Source of the DNA: QAMH01 sp900556425
GTDB lineage: Bacteria; Actinomycetota; Coriobacteriia; Coriobacteriales; QAMH01
NCBI GenBank assembly: GCA_902475535.1
Contig: CABRZR010000003.1
Location: 103,980 to 167,979 of the forward strand
Reading direction: 5' to 3'
DNA length: 64,000 bases
A program made the position numbers and the translations under genes. Shown in pieces: positions 35,675 to 44,626 of this stretch (positions are counted from its first letter, which is position 1; each line of letters starts with the position of its first letter). The notes beneath the pieces are model-generated. The model saw only the letters and a program-made list of their open reading frames with translations, was not told the DNA's origin and made no database searches.

Positions 35675-35752
35675 CATCAGGCTACAGAGGGCACGAAAAG
35701 TCGAACGCAGACAATATGCAGGTCAGTAATGAATAGCTGTTTCGAATTTGGA
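35675..35752 (-). promoter_or_regulatory. Upstream element B of the MBL/flavoenzyme operon, matching element A at 30896
   Basis: Partner of the element at 30896-30973 with the same length and spacing of conserved blocks (ATGCAGGTC, TGAAT, TTCGA, TTTGGA in plus orientation). The gene-proximal end lies 66 bases from the ATG at 35608. The rest of the 448-base gap 35609-36056 holds a palindrome (35943) and the ppsA terminator (36000); from 35753 to 35942 I see nothing I can name. Confidence 0.6.
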
Positions 35753-35942
35753 AACAGAAGGGTTCTCGCAATGAATTTCAGGTTATTCCCTAAAGAGGCC
35801 AATCCATCATTTTTGACGCTTATCTCATAGTACGCCAGGGGGTCCAGCCCTCCGACACATGCGACGCCACGAAGCTAGTCCCGCAGGAAACCCGTGCATT
35901 TGCCGAGTTTCCCACGTCGACATACGCCGCTGCCAGTGGAAT

Positions 35943-35969
35943 GTGCAAAAGGGTCAGACCCTTTTGCAC
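35943..35969. repeat. 27-bp perfect palindrome
   Basis: GTGCAAAAGGGTC and its exact complement flank a single central A. It lies in the gap between ppsA and the accessory region, not next to a gene end. Symmetric GGGTCAGACCC cores of this kind are common in REP-like repeat families; a regulator binding site is the alternative. Confidence 0.8.
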
Positions 35970-35999
35970 CGGGGCGACTGCACACGAAGCCGCAAGCAA

Positions 36000-36026
36000 G
36001 AGGGGCAGCCACAATGGCTGCCCCTC
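36000..36026 (-). terminator. Hairpin downstream of PEP synthase
   Basis: GAGGGGCAGCC (36000-36010) pairs with 36016-36026 over a 5-base loop, 31 bases beyond the ppsA stop on the minus strand. The RNA continues UUGCUUGC, a weak U tract. Likely terminator of ppsA. Confidence 0.75.
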
Positions 36027-36056
36027 CCCTGCTCGAAATATACGGAGCAAGCAGAC

Positions 36057-38444
36057 TTACCAGGTGAGGTCCTCGGCTTCTTCCTTACCGCGGCCCGTAA
36101 GCTTGTCGAGCATCATCTTGTGCTCGATCTGCGCGGCGATCTGCTTGGTGTGGATGACCGCATCCGGATTGACCGAGATGGAGTCGATACCACTCTTGAT
36201 GAGGAACTCGCAGAACTCCGGATAGATGCTCGGGAGCTGACCGCAGATGGACACGGTCTTGCCGTCCCTGTGGGCGACCTCGATGAGATGGCGGATGGCA
36301 CGCTTGACGGCGAGGTCGCGACCATCGGCGACGTCCTGGATGATCTCGTTGTCACGGTCGAGGCCCAGAATCAGCATGGTGAGATCGTTGCTGCCGATGG
36401 AGTAACCGTCGACGAACTTGTTGAACTGGTCGGCCATGATGATGTTGCTGGGAATCTCGGCCATGAGCCAGATCTTGAAGTCAGCACTGCGCACCAGGCC
36501 TTCCTCGGCCATGATGCCCGTGACGATCTTAGCCTCTTCGACGGTGCGGCAGAACGGAATCATGACCTGGAGGTTCTTGAAGCCGTACTCGTCGCGGACC
36601 TTCTTGATGGCCTGGAGCTCGAGCTTGAAGGCCGGGAGATACTTGGGATCGTAGTAACGCGACGCGCCACGCCAACCGAGCAAGGCGCTCGGCTCCTCGG
36701 GCTCGTACTTGTCGCCGCCAGTCAAACCGCGATACTCGCTTGATTTGAAATCGGAGAGGCGCAGCACGACCTGACGCGGAGACAGGGCACTTGCGACCTT
36801 GCGCATACCCTCGGCGAGCTTCTCGACGGCCTCGTCGGCACGACCGGTCTCGATAAGGTGCATGGGATGCTCGTGGATGAAGGTGGTCCAGATGAACTCC
36901 TCGCGCATGAGGCCCACGCCATCGCACGGAAGCTTGCCGTGCTTCTCGGCAAGATCGGGGTTACCGAGGTTCATGTAGATCTTGGTGCCCGTGACAGGTG
37001 CCACGTAGGCAGCAGCCGCAGGTGCGGCATCGGCGGCAGGTGCCTCGGAGACCATGCTCTTGACAATACCGGCGTACACGGTGCCGTTGGAGGCATCGAC
37101 CGTGATCTCCTGGCCGTCCTCGATCGAGGCCGTGGCCTCTTGCGAGCGGCTCGCCGTGCCGACGATGCAGGGAATGCCCATCTCGCGGCTGACGATGGCG
37201 GCATGGCAGGTCATGCCACCGGCGTCGGTGACGATGGCGAGCGCCTTCTGCATGGCGGGAACCCAGTCGGGAGCGGTCATTGTGGTGACGAGAATCTCGC
37301 CGTCCTTGAACTCGTCGATGAGGGCGGGATCGGTGATGACGTGTGCCTTGCCGGCAACCTTGCCGGGAGAGGCCGGGAGACCGGTGACGATGACATCGAG
37401 GTTTTCCGTCCCGGCGGCATCAGCCTCGCTCGCGACTTCGCCATCGGCCTTCTTGCGCGACCAGACCGTCTCGGGGCGGGCCTGGAGCAGCCAGACCTTG
37501 CCATCGCGCTCGTCGATGCCCCACTCCATGTCCATGTAGCAACCGTAGTGCTTCTCGAGCTGCTTGGCGTAGTCTGCGAGCTCCTTGATCTGCTCGTCGG
37601 TGATGACCTGCTGCTTGCGCTCGTCGGCAGGAACCTCGACTTCCTCGACATCGCCTTCGGGCTTGCGAATCATCTTGATGTGCTTGTCCGAGATGATGCG
37701 ACGCGTAATCTCACCCGTCGCCTTGTCAACGACGAAGTTGTCGGGCGTGACGGCACCCTGCACGACCATCTCGCCCAGACCGTAGGAACCCTCGATGGTG
37801 ACGACCTTGTCGTTGCCGTTGGTGACATCGAGCGAGAACATGACGCCCGCGGCCTTGGAGAAGACCATCATCTGGACGGTCGCGGAAAGCGCGATGGACA
37901 GGTGATCGAAGCCCGTCTTCTCGCGATAGTAGGTGGCACGGTCGGTGAAGGTGGAAGCGTAGCACTCTTTAATCTTCTGCACGACCATATCGGGGCCATG
38001 CACGTTGAGATAGGTATCCTGCTGGCCGGCAAAGCTGGCATCGGGAAGGTCTTCTGCAGTGGCAGAGGAGCGCACGGCGACGAACGGATCATCCACGTGC
38101 ATCTTGTTGCCGAGTTCGGCGTAGGCGTCCTTGATGGCCTCGACAATGTCTGCGGGCATCTCCTCGGCGACGATCATGGCACGAATGTTATCGGTCACCT
38201 CACGCAGCAGCGCGGAGTCCTCGACGTCCGTGAGCTTCTTGAGCTCCTCGCGGATCTCCTTGTCGAGGCCCGTCCTTTCCATGAACTGACGGTATGCGTA
38301 TGCCGTGGTGGCAAAACCATAGGGTACGGGGACATCGGTCTCCGAAGTCATCTCGCCCAGAGAAGAGGACTTTCCGCCTACGATCTCGACGTCCTCGCGG
38401 CGAAGCTCGTCGAACCAGAGAACATATGCCTTGTCACGATCCAT
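36057..38444 (-). CDS. ppsA: Phosphoenolpyruvate synthase (pyruvate, water dikinase)
   Basis: Converts pyruvate, ATP and water to PEP, AMP and phosphate for gluconeogenesis. The 795-residue protein has the N-terminal ATP-grasp domain (VGGKSSSLGEM, RSSATAEDLPDASFAGQQDTYLN), the phosphohistidine domain with GGMTCHAAIVSREMGIPCIVGT, and the C-terminal PEP-binding TIM barrel ending in CGQLPSIYPEFCEFLIKSGIDSISVNPD. Length equals E. coli PpsA (792). I start at ATG 38444 (AAAGGATAGG upstream) rather than 38486. The gene encoding its bifunctional regulator lies 114 bases upstream, which supports the dikinase class. Together with the carboxylase locus it completes pyruvate-to-PEP supply. Confidence 0.95.
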   Translation of the reverse strand: MDRDKAYVLWFDELRREDVEIVGGKSSSLGEMTSETDVPVPYGFATTAYAYRQFMERTGLDKEIREELKKLTDVEDSALLREVTDNIRAMIVAEEMPADIVEAIKDAYAELGNKMHVDDPFVAVRSSATAEDLPDASFAGQQDTYLNVHGPDMVVQKIKECYASTFTDRATYYREKTGFDHLSIALSATVQMMVFSKAAGVMFSLDVTNGNDKVVTIEGSYGLGEMVVQGAVTPDNFVVDKATGEITRRIISDKHIKMIRKPEGDVEEVEVPADERKQQVITDEQIKELADYAKQLEKHYGCYMDMEWGIDERDGKVWLLQARPETVWSRKKADGEVASEADAAGTENLDVIVTGLPASPGKVAGKAHVITDPALIDEFKDGEILVTTMTAPDWVPAMQKALAIVTDAGGMTCHAAIVSREMGIPCIVGTASRSQEATASIEDGQEITVDASNGTVYAGIVKSMVSEAPAADAAPAAAAYVAPVTGTKIYMNLGNPDLAEKHGKLPCDGVGLMREEFIWTTFIHEHPMHLIETGRADEAVEKLAEGMRKVASALSPRQVVLRLSDFKSSEYRGLTGGDKYEPEEPSALLGWRGASRYYDPKYLPAFKLELQAIKKVRDEYGFKNLQVMIPFCRTVEEAKIVTGIMAEEGLVRSADFKIWLMAEIPSNIIMADQFNKFVDGYSIGSNDLTMLILGLDRDNEIIQDVADGRDLAVKRAIRHLIEVAHRDGKTVSICGQLPSIYPEFCEFLIKSGIDSISVNPDAVIHTKQIAAQIEHKMMLDKLTGRGKEEAEDLTW

Positions 38445-38558
38445 CTTGCCTATCCTTTCTTTCATGTCGGAGAGGAAGCGGTGCATTGCAAAGTGCGAGA
38501 ATCCCCGTTTCCAATGTTCGATATTATAGGGTATTTGAAACGCCTTTGGTCCATGACC

Positions 38559-39440
38559 CTACACGGGAAGAACGAACGAGCCGTGGGGAGACGGAATACG
38601 GGGGAATGCGGCATTGTAGTGACGCAGTATCTCTTGTGCCGTCTCCTCGATAGCGCGGTCTTTCGTGTTGATGATGACGCAACCGAGCCCGCGCATGATG
38701 GTACGCGCGCGGTCGAGCTCCAACGTCACGGCATCGATGTCCGCATACCTCGACTGCCCCAATTGGCCACCCATGCGCGTCTTGCGCACGCCGACGAGCA
38801 CGGAGGGATCGGTGATGAGACCGAAGAGACGCTCGCGGTCAACTTCGTAGATCTCTTTGGGAAGCTCGAGGCCCTCGACAAGGGGAACGTTTGCAACCTT
38901 GTACCCTTGCTGCCCCAGATAGATGGACGTCGGCGTCTTGCTCGTGCGGGAGACACCGAGAATCACGATGTCGGCTTCGGGCAGGTCTTGCGTGAGCAGA
39001 CCGTCATCGTGACTGACGGTGAACTCGATTGCCTCGATGCGCTGGAAGTACTGATCGTTGATCTTGTGCTGTTCGCCGGGAGCGGGATTATGGGTCTTGC
39101 CGCTCACCTGCTCGATGACCGCGATGGAATCCGACAGGACGTCAACAGCGTAAATGTTGGGATGGTCTGCAAGATACGATTCCAGCGCATCCCTCAGCTC
39201 CTGAATGACAAGGGTGTAGTAGACGATGATTCGGTCGTCGTTGTACATCTGGCGATGCAGGCGTTGCTCTTCCTCGAGAAACGAGCGAATCTGGTCGAAG
39301 GACCTGACGTACGGAAGCACCGTGATATTCGGATCGAGCTCGCCGAAATGGCTCGCTGCCGAGCGAGCGATGGTCTTGGCCGTATTGCCCATCGAATCAC
39401 TGATGACATGGATGGTCGGCAGCGTAGGCATATCGCCCAT
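38559..39440 (-). CDS. ppsR: PEP synthase/pyruvate phosphate dikinase regulatory protein
   Basis: DUF299 protein: an ADP-dependent kinase and Pi-dependent pyrophosphorylase that switches PEP synthase or PPDK off and on by modifying a threonine next to the catalytic histidine. The 293-residue product has the HVISDSMGNTAKTIARSA opening and the P-loop-like GVSRTSKTPTSIYLGQQGYKVAN motif. ATG 39440 has AGGA upstream; an open frame to 39746 inside glyS is rejected. Its neighbour ppsA is the obvious target. It starts 8 bases after the glyS stop, so it may be co-transcribed with glycyl-tRNA synthetase. Confidence 0.94.
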   Translation of the reverse strand: MGDMPTLPTIHVISDSMGNTAKTIARSAASHFGELDPNITVLPYVRSFDQIRSFLEEEQRLHRQMYNDDRIIVYYTLVIQELRDALESYLADHPNIYAVDVLSDSIAVIEQVSGKTHNPAPGEQHKINDQYFQRIEAIEFTVSHDDGLLTQDLPEADIVILGVSRTSKTPTSIYLGQQGYKVANVPLVEGLELPKEIYEVDRERLFGLITDPSVLVGVRKTRMGGQLGQSRYADIDAVTLELDRARTIMRGLGCVIINTKDRAIEETAQEILRHYNAAFPRIPSPHGSFVLPV

Positions 39441-39447
39441 GACATTC

Positions 39448-41529
39448 CTACTTCTTGGCCATCTTGCCGATATCGGCCACGTTGGCGAACACGGCAACGA
39501 AGCTGTTGAGCAGGCGCAGGCGCATCTCGCGCAAGGCCGCATCGTCATCCATGATGAGCACGGCGTCGAAGAAGTCATCGATGGGCGTGCGCAGGCTTGC
39601 AAGCGCCTCGATGGCATCGAGATGGGCGCCATCCGCAAGGGCGGTCGTAACCGCGTCACGGGCAGCAGCAACGGCATCGGCCAGCGCAAGCTCCTGTGCC
39701 TCCATGATCGATGTGTCGGCGTCGCAACCAAGGGAGGCATCGGCAAGATTTGCCGCGCGCGTGTAGGCCGTCGCTAGGTTTTCGAAGACTTCGGGCTGCT
39801 CGTTACGCGCCGTCTGAAGCGCATCGATACGCGCCAGCGTCTCGGCAGGCTCGAACATTCCCGTCGCCATGACGGCAGCGATGCAGTCGGGAGCATAGCC
39901 ACGATCACGCGCAATGACCTCGAGACGCGTCGCAAAGAAGGCACGCACCTGCTCGCGGACCTCGTCAAAGTCGAAATCGACCACGTCGCGATAATTATCA
40001 AGGGCGACGTCGATGAGCTCGGCAAGCGAGACATCGAGGCCATCGAGCAGAATATTGATGATGCCGATGGCGGCACGACGCAGCGCGAAGGGGTCGGAGG
40101 AACCCGTGGGTCCCGCGCCGATAGCGAAGATGCCGCAGACGGTATCGAGCTTATCGGAGAACGCGGTGACGGTGCCCGCAAGGTTGCGCGGCAGCTCGTC
40201 GCCGGCAAAACGCGGGCGATAGTGATCGGTGATGCCGAGGGCGACCTCGGGAGTCTCGCCCGAGAAGCGCGCGTAATGACCACCCATGATGCCCTGCAGG
40301 GACGTAAACTCGACGACCGCGTTGGTGATGAGGTCGGCCTTGCACAGCAGCGCGGTGCGCACGACGTCATCACGCTCGGCACCCGTAATACCAGCGGCGT
40401 CGCAGACAGCCTCGGCGTTCTTCACGATGCGCATGGTCTTGTCGTAGACGCTTCCGAGCTTCTCCTGGAACACGACGCGCTTCAGGCCATCGACGTAACT
40501 CTCGAGTGGCTCGCGGCGATCCTCGACCACGAAGAAGGCCGCGTCATCGAGACGGGCGCGCACGACGCGCTCGTTGCCTGCGACGATGGTCTCGGTATAG
40601 GCGGGATCGCCATTGCTCACGATGAGAAACGCGTTGTCGAGCGTGCCATCGGGCTGATACATCGGGAAGTAGCGCTGATGCTCGAGCATCGCGTCGGTGA
40701 TGATCTCGGGCGGGACGTCAAGGAAACGCTCATCGAAGTGCGCGAGCATGACGGTGGGATATTCGACGAGGTTCACGACCTCGTCGAAGGTGCCCTTGGG
40801 GGTGTCGGCCTTGAGACCCGTCTCGGCCTCGATGGCGTTGATCTGACCACGAATGGCCTGTGCGCGCTTCTTCGCGCTAGGGATGACTTTCATCTCCTCG
40901 TAGGCAACCGGCAGGTCGGAGGCATTCGCAAACTCGAACTCCCGGTCGGCCATGAGGCGATTGCCGCGCGAGATGCGGCCCGCAACCAGCCCGGCGTACT
41001 CGACGGGCACGACTTCGTCGCCATACAGGGCCATGAGCCAGCGCACGGGACGCGAGAAGGTGACATGACCGCTGCCCCAGCGCTGCGACTTGGGCCAGCT
41101 GATACCTGCAATGAGGCCGGCAAGCAGGTCGGGCAGGATATCCGTCGTCTTGCGGGAAGGTTCCTCGACCAAGGCGTACACATACTCCTTGCCGCTTTCG
41201 TCTGCTTCGCGCACGAGACAGGAGACGTCCACACCCTTGCCACGAGCGAAGCCCTCGGCAGCCTTCGTGGGCTTGCCATCATCATCGAAGGCGATTGCGG
41301 CAGCGGGACCCTTGGCGCGCATGGAAAGTGCCTCGCTTGCGTCGGCAAGGTCCTCGACCATGAGAATCATGCGACGCGGCGTTGAATAGGTGACGACCTC
41401 GCCATAGGCGATGCGCGCCTCGTCAAGGGCGCGTTGCGCCGCATCGGCAAGATCACGCGTTGCCGCATAGAGGGGCATGGCGGGGATCTCCTCGGTTCCG
41501 ATCTCAAGGACAAGCTTGGAAGTGCTCAT
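39448..41529 (-). CDS. glyS: Glycyl-tRNA synthetase beta subunit
   Basis: Large subunit of the alpha2beta2 bacterial glycyl-tRNA synthetase; handles tRNA recognition. ATG 41529 gives 693 residues starting MSTSKLVLEIGTEEIPAMPL, the canonical GlyS beginning, with RGPAAAIAFDD-like (MRAKGPAAAIA), the VEYPTVMLAHFDERFL block and a C-terminal DALR-type anticodon domain. Size matches the family (about 690). An open frame to 41748 is rejected. It overlaps the glyQ stop by one base, so both subunits are coupled. Confidence 0.97.
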   Translation of the reverse strand: MSTSKLVLEIGTEEIPAMPLYAATRDLADAAQRALDEARIAYGEVVTYSTPRRMILMVEDLADASEALSMRAKGPAAAIAFDDDGKPTKAAEGFARGKGVDVSCLVREADESGKEYVYALVEEPSRKTTDILPDLLAGLIAGISWPKSQRWGSGHVTFSRPVRWLMALYGDEVVPVEYAGLVAGRISRGNRLMADREFEFANASDLPVAYEEMKVIPSAKKRAQAIRGQINAIEAETGLKADTPKGTFDEVVNLVEYPTVMLAHFDERFLDVPPEIITDAMLEHQRYFPMYQPDGTLDNAFLIVSNGDPAYTETIVAGNERVVRARLDDAAFFVVEDRREPLESYVDGLKRVVFQEKLGSVYDKTMRIVKNAEAVCDAAGITGAERDDVVRTALLCKADLITNAVVEFTSLQGIMGGHYARFSGETPEVALGITDHYRPRFAGDELPRNLAGTVTAFSDKLDTVCGIFAIGAGPTGSSDPFALRRAAIGIINILLDGLDVSLAELIDVALDNYRDVVDFDFDEVREQVRAFFATRLEVIARDRGYAPDCIAAVMATGMFEPAETLARIDALQTARNEQPEVFENLATAYTRAANLADASLGCDADTSIMEAQELALADAVAAARDAVTTALADGAHLDAIEALASLRTPIDDFFDAVLIMDDDAALREMRLRLLNSFVAVFANVADIGKMAKK

Positions 41530-42467
41530 TATGCGACCCCCTCCTTCTCGGCGTCGCCGTCTAGCTCGCGCGGACCATCCTGCGAGGCAATGTAGGCGCC
41601 GCCCTTCTCGATCACATGCTCGAGATAGGACTCGCAGCAGGCCTTTGCCATCGTGCGCACGCGCAGGATGTAGGCCATGCGCTCGGTCGCCGAGATCGCG
41701 CCGCGCGCATCGAGTAGATTGAAGGCGTGACTGCACTTCATGACGCAATCATAGGCGGGAAGCGGCAGCCCCAAGTCGAGCAAACGCATGCACTCGCGCT
41801 CGGATGCATCGAAGCGCGCAAAGAGCATGTCGACATCGGCGAACTCGAAGTCATATGCGCTCTGCTCGCGCTCGTTCTCGTAGAAGACGTCGCCGTAGGT
41901 GAAAATCGAGCCATCAGGCCCCTTGCTCCAGACAAGGTCGTAAACGCTGTCAACGCCCTGGATGTACATGGCGAGACGCTCGAGACCATACGTGATCTCG
42001 GCGGGAACGGGATCGCACTCGATGCCACCGACCTGCTGGAAGTACGTGAACTGCGTGACCTCCATGCCGTTGAGCCAGACCTCCCAGCCCAGACCCCAGG
42101 CACCCAGTGTGGGGCTTTCCCAGTCGTCCTCGACGAAACGCACGTCATGCTGATGCGGCTCGATGCCAATGGCGCGCAAGGAGCCGAGGTAGAGCTCCTG
42201 AACGTCATCGGGAGAGGGTTTGAGGATGACCTGGAACTGGTAGTAGTGCTGCATGCGATTGGGGTTGGCGCCATAGCGACCATCGGTCGGGCGACGGCAC
42301 GGCTGCACGTATGCCGTCTTCCAGGCACCGGGACCGAGCGCGCGCAGCGCAGTCGCGGTGTGATAGGTGCCCGCTCCCACCTCGGAATCATATGGCTGCA
42401 AGATGACACAGCCCTGGTCTGCCCAGTATTGCTGCAGGGTCAAAATGATGTCTTGAAAGGTCAGCAT
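41529..42467 (-). CDS. glyQ: Glycyl-tRNA synthetase alpha subunit
   Basis: Catalytic subunit that forms glycyl-adenylate. ATG 42467 gives 312 residues opening MLTFQDIILTLQQYWADQGC, then YVQPCRRPTDGRYGANPNRMQ and WLNGMEVTQFTYFQQVGG, all hallmark GlyQ segments. The C-terminal end adds about 20 acidic residues. An open frame to 42662 is rejected. It is followed directly by glyS. No T-box or other leader was recognised in the short gap to lepB. Confidence 0.97.
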   Translation of the reverse strand: MLTFQDIILTLQQYWADQGCVILQPYDSEVGAGTYHTATALRALGPGAWKTAYVQPCRRPTDGRYGANPNRMQHYYQFQVILKPSPDDVQELYLGSLRAIGIEPHQHDVRFVEDDWESPTLGAWGLGWEVWLNGMEVTQFTYFQQVGGIECDPVPAEITYGLERLAMYIQGVDSVYDLVWSKGPDGSIFTYGDVFYENEREQSAYDFEFADVDMLFARFDASERECMRLLDLGLPLPAYDCVMKCSHAFNLLDARGAISATERMAYILRVRTMAKACCESYLEHVIEKGGAYIASQDGPRELDGDAEKEGVA

Positions 42468-42513
42468 GCTCTCTATCCAATCGTGCGTACCATGCGATAT
42501 GGTCTGCTTGCTT

Positions 42514-43047
42514 CTACAGTGTGCCAATGCGATCGAGGGGCCAGTACCTGAACACGGCACGTCCCGTGATGTCCTCCATGTTGATGGCGCCAAAGGCGCG
42601 GCTGTCCGCGGAGTTCGTGCGGTTGTCGCCCATAACCCAAACATAGCCCTCGGGCACCACATAGGGATACTGGATGCCTGAGTTCAAGTCGTTGCTCGGC
42701 TTGCCCTGCGTGTACGGCTCGTCGAGGCGAACGCCGTCCACATATACGGCACCATCGCGCAGGTCAACCGTCTGACCACCCGTGGCGATGACACGTTTGA
42801 TGAGCACACGCTCCGGATCGGACGGATCCTCGAAGGTGATGATGTCGCCTTGGGCAGGCTCGCCGAAGGCGTAGCTCAGCTTCTCGGAAAAGACGCGGTC
42901 ACCTATCTCAATGGTCTGCTCCATCGAGCCGGAGGGAATCTCGTAGGGCTGCATGACAAAACGCGTGAAGAGCGTAGCTAGGCCAACGGCGACTACGATG
43001 ATGAGAAGTATCTCGATGACCAGGCGTAATGGCGAGTTCTTTTTCAC
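42514..43047 (-). CDS. lepB: Signal peptidase I
   Basis: Membrane serine protease that removes signal peptides from exported proteins. It has one N-terminal transmembrane helix (LVIEILLIIVVAVGLATLF, about residues 9-27), the catalytic Ser41 in PSGSM and the general base Lys84 in LIKRVIA, and the GYVWVMGDNRTNSADSR box. At 177 residues it is the short Gram-positive type. It lies 70 bases after trmD in the same direction, in the trmD-lepB arrangement often seen in Gram-positive bacteria. Confidence 0.96.
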   Translation of the reverse strand: MKKNSPLRLVIEILLIIVVAVGLATLFTRFVMQPYEIPSGSMEQTIEIGDRVFSEKLSYAFGEPAQGDIITFEDPSDPERVLIKRVIATGGQTVDLRDGAVYVDGVRLDEPYTQGKPSNDLNSGIQYPYVVPEGYVWVMGDNRTNSADSRAFGAINMEDITGRAVFRYWPLDRIGTL

Positions 43048-43117
43048 GAATGCACCCCTTTCCTTCCCTCAAAAACAAACATGTAAGCGTATATGATAGC
43101 GCGACCAGACCGGTATC

Positions 43118-43849
43118 TCAGTCAGAATCGGAACGAATGGTATCTGCGTACGCTCGTTCCTCGTCCGTGAGCTTGGCGGCATCGAGCATGTCGGGGCGCA
43201 GTAGAGCCGTCCTCTCGATGGCCGCATGCCGACGCCATGCCGCAATCGCCCCGTGATTGCCCGAGAGCAGCACCTCGGGCACCTCCATATCCCGATAGAC
43301 AGCGGGTCGCGTATATTGCGGAAACTCGAGAAGACTGTCGGCAAAGGACTCCTCGACGGCGCTATTCTCGTCTCCCAGCGCACCGGGAAGCAAACGGCAC
43401 ACCGCATCGGTAACGACCATGGCGGCAAGCTCGCCGCCCGTCAAAACGTAATCACCGAGACTGATGCAACGGTCTGCAAGCGTATAGGCGCGCTCGTCGA
43501 TACCCTCGTAACGCCCGCATACCATGAGCAGGCGCTCGTAGCCCGCAAGCTCGGCGGCCATGTCCTGGTTGAAGGGGCAGCCCGTAGGCGTGAAAAAGAT
43601 GACGTGAGGTTTGGGACCCGTCGAGCAGATGCTCTCGACGGCTTCGAAGATGGGCGGACAGCACATGAGCAGCCCGGCCCCTCCCCCGTAAATCTCATCG
43701 TCGGTCGTGCGGTGCCTGTCATGCGTCCAGTCGCGCAAATCGTAAGCATGGAAATCGAGTATGCCCTTTTTGCGAGCGCGACCGAGTATGGAACTCGACA
43801 TGACTCCTTCGAACATCTCGGGAAAAACGGAGAGCGTCTCGACAATCAT
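43118..43849 (-). CDS. trmD: tRNA (guanine37-N1)-methyltransferase
   Basis: SPOUT-class trefoil-knot methyltransferase that makes m1G37, preventing frameshifts. The 243 residues include the ETLSVFPEMFEGVMSSSILGRA start, YGGGAGLLM, and the knot motif SLGDYVLTGGELAAMVVTDA. Length is typical (230-250). It overlaps rimM by 4 bases, in the conserved order rpsP-khpA-rimM-trmD. Confidence 0.97.
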   Translation of the reverse strand: MIVETLSVFPEMFEGVMSSSILGRARKKGILDFHAYDLRDWTHDRHRTTDDEIYGGGAGLLMCCPPIFEAVESICSTGPKPHVIFFTPTGCPFNQDMAAELAGYERLLMVCGRYEGIDERAYTLADRCISLGDYVLTGGELAAMVVTDAVCRLLPGALGDENSAVEESFADSLLEFPQYTRPAVYRDMEVPEVLLSGNHGAIAAWRRHAAIERTALLRPDMLDAAKLTDEERAYADTIRSDSD

Positions 43850-44361
43850 GATTCGATCAAACCGTCCATGACACGTGTGCGAATAGCCTCATTCGCAGCT
43901 TCGGGATACGAAACGATGACCTCGTCCACAACTGGGACGAGCACCTCCCCATACGGGCCGTCAATGACCCACACGTCATGAGCGGCCGTCTCGATGACCT
44001 CACGTATCTCGCCAAGCTCGCCATGACGCTCGTCAACGACCATGCGTCCGATCTCGAGCAGAGGATTATCGAGACCTTCGAGATCGCGCACGTCGGCCAG
44101 AAGGAAGCGCCCGGCGATCTGCTCGGCAACATCAATCGTGTCGATACCCTCGAAGCGTAACTGGTAGGTATTGCCCGCGCCTTCGCTCACCGATATGACA
44201 TCAAGCTCGCGCGGGCCCTGTAACGTGGGCGGGACAACGTGGACGTGCAAGCCCTCATAGACGGAAAAGGGAAGGTTGCCGGCCGTTGTGGCCGTAACCT
44301 CCCCCTCAAGCCCGCGTGCCTTACCGACACGGGCAACAAGTTCGTATTCTGTACGAGACAT
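43846..44361 (-). CDS. rimM: Ribosome maturation factor RimM
   Basis: Binds S19 and helps maturation of the 30S head. ATG 44361 gives 171 residues beginning MSRTEYELVARVGKARGLEG (RimM N-domain), with a PRC-barrel C-terminal domain (LEIGRMVVDERHGELGEIREV and GEVLVPVVDEVIVS). The open frame extending to 44784 is a shadow of khpA/rpsP. It overlaps trmD by 4 bases and follows khpA by 7, so translation is coupled. Confidence 0.94.
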   Translation of the reverse strand: MSRTEYELVARVGKARGLEGEVTATTAGNLPFSVYEGLHVHVVPPTLQGPRELDVISVSEGAGNTYQLRFEGIDTIDVAEQIAGRFLLADVRDLEGLDNPLLEIGRMVVDERHGELGEIREVIETAAHDVWVIDGPYGEVLVPVVDEVIVSYPEAANEAIRTRVMDGLIES

Positions 44362-44368
44362 ACAGCTG

Positions 44369-44623
44369 CTACTCGGCGAGCTCGACCTCGACACGGAAAC
44401 CGTCTTGCGAGGCAGCAGCGCGAGCAAGCGTGCGAATCGCCTTGATGATACGGCCCTGACGACCGATGATCTTGCCGATATCGCTCTCGTCAACCTCGAT
44501 CTCGATGAACAGCTCACCGTTTTCCTGGTCAGTGCCGGTAACGGTCGCTGCCTCGGGATTCTCGACAATCTGCTCGACGAGCGTACGGACGAGCTGCGTG
44601 ACGTCTTCGAACGACTCGACCAT
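44369..44623 (-). CDS. khpA: KH-domain RNA-binding protein (KhpA family)
   Basis: An 84-residue single KH domain: MVESFEDVTQLVRTLVEQIV, then the GxxG loop in DIGKIIGRQGRIIKAIRTLARAAA. KhpA pairs with KhpB in Gram-positive bacteria and binds many RNAs, influencing cell division and small RNA function. Location between rpsP and rimM is the usual one. It begins 3 bases after the rpsP stop. Confidence 0.95.
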   Translation of the reverse strand: MVESFEDVTQLVRTLVEQIVENPEAATVTGTDQENGELFIEIEVDESDIGKIIGRQGRIIKAIRTLARAAASQDGFRVEVELAE

Positions 44624-44626
44624 GGC

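Noticed and set aside
24263..36056. Possible prophage or integrative element around the catabolic region
   Set aside because: No integrase, phage or conjugation genes and no paired att repeats; only composition and edge repeats hint at transfer.
36858..39509. 883-aa plus-strand ORF opposite ppsA and ppsR
   Set aside because: Shadow frame from GC-rich codon usage; no SD, no domain, covers two solid genes.
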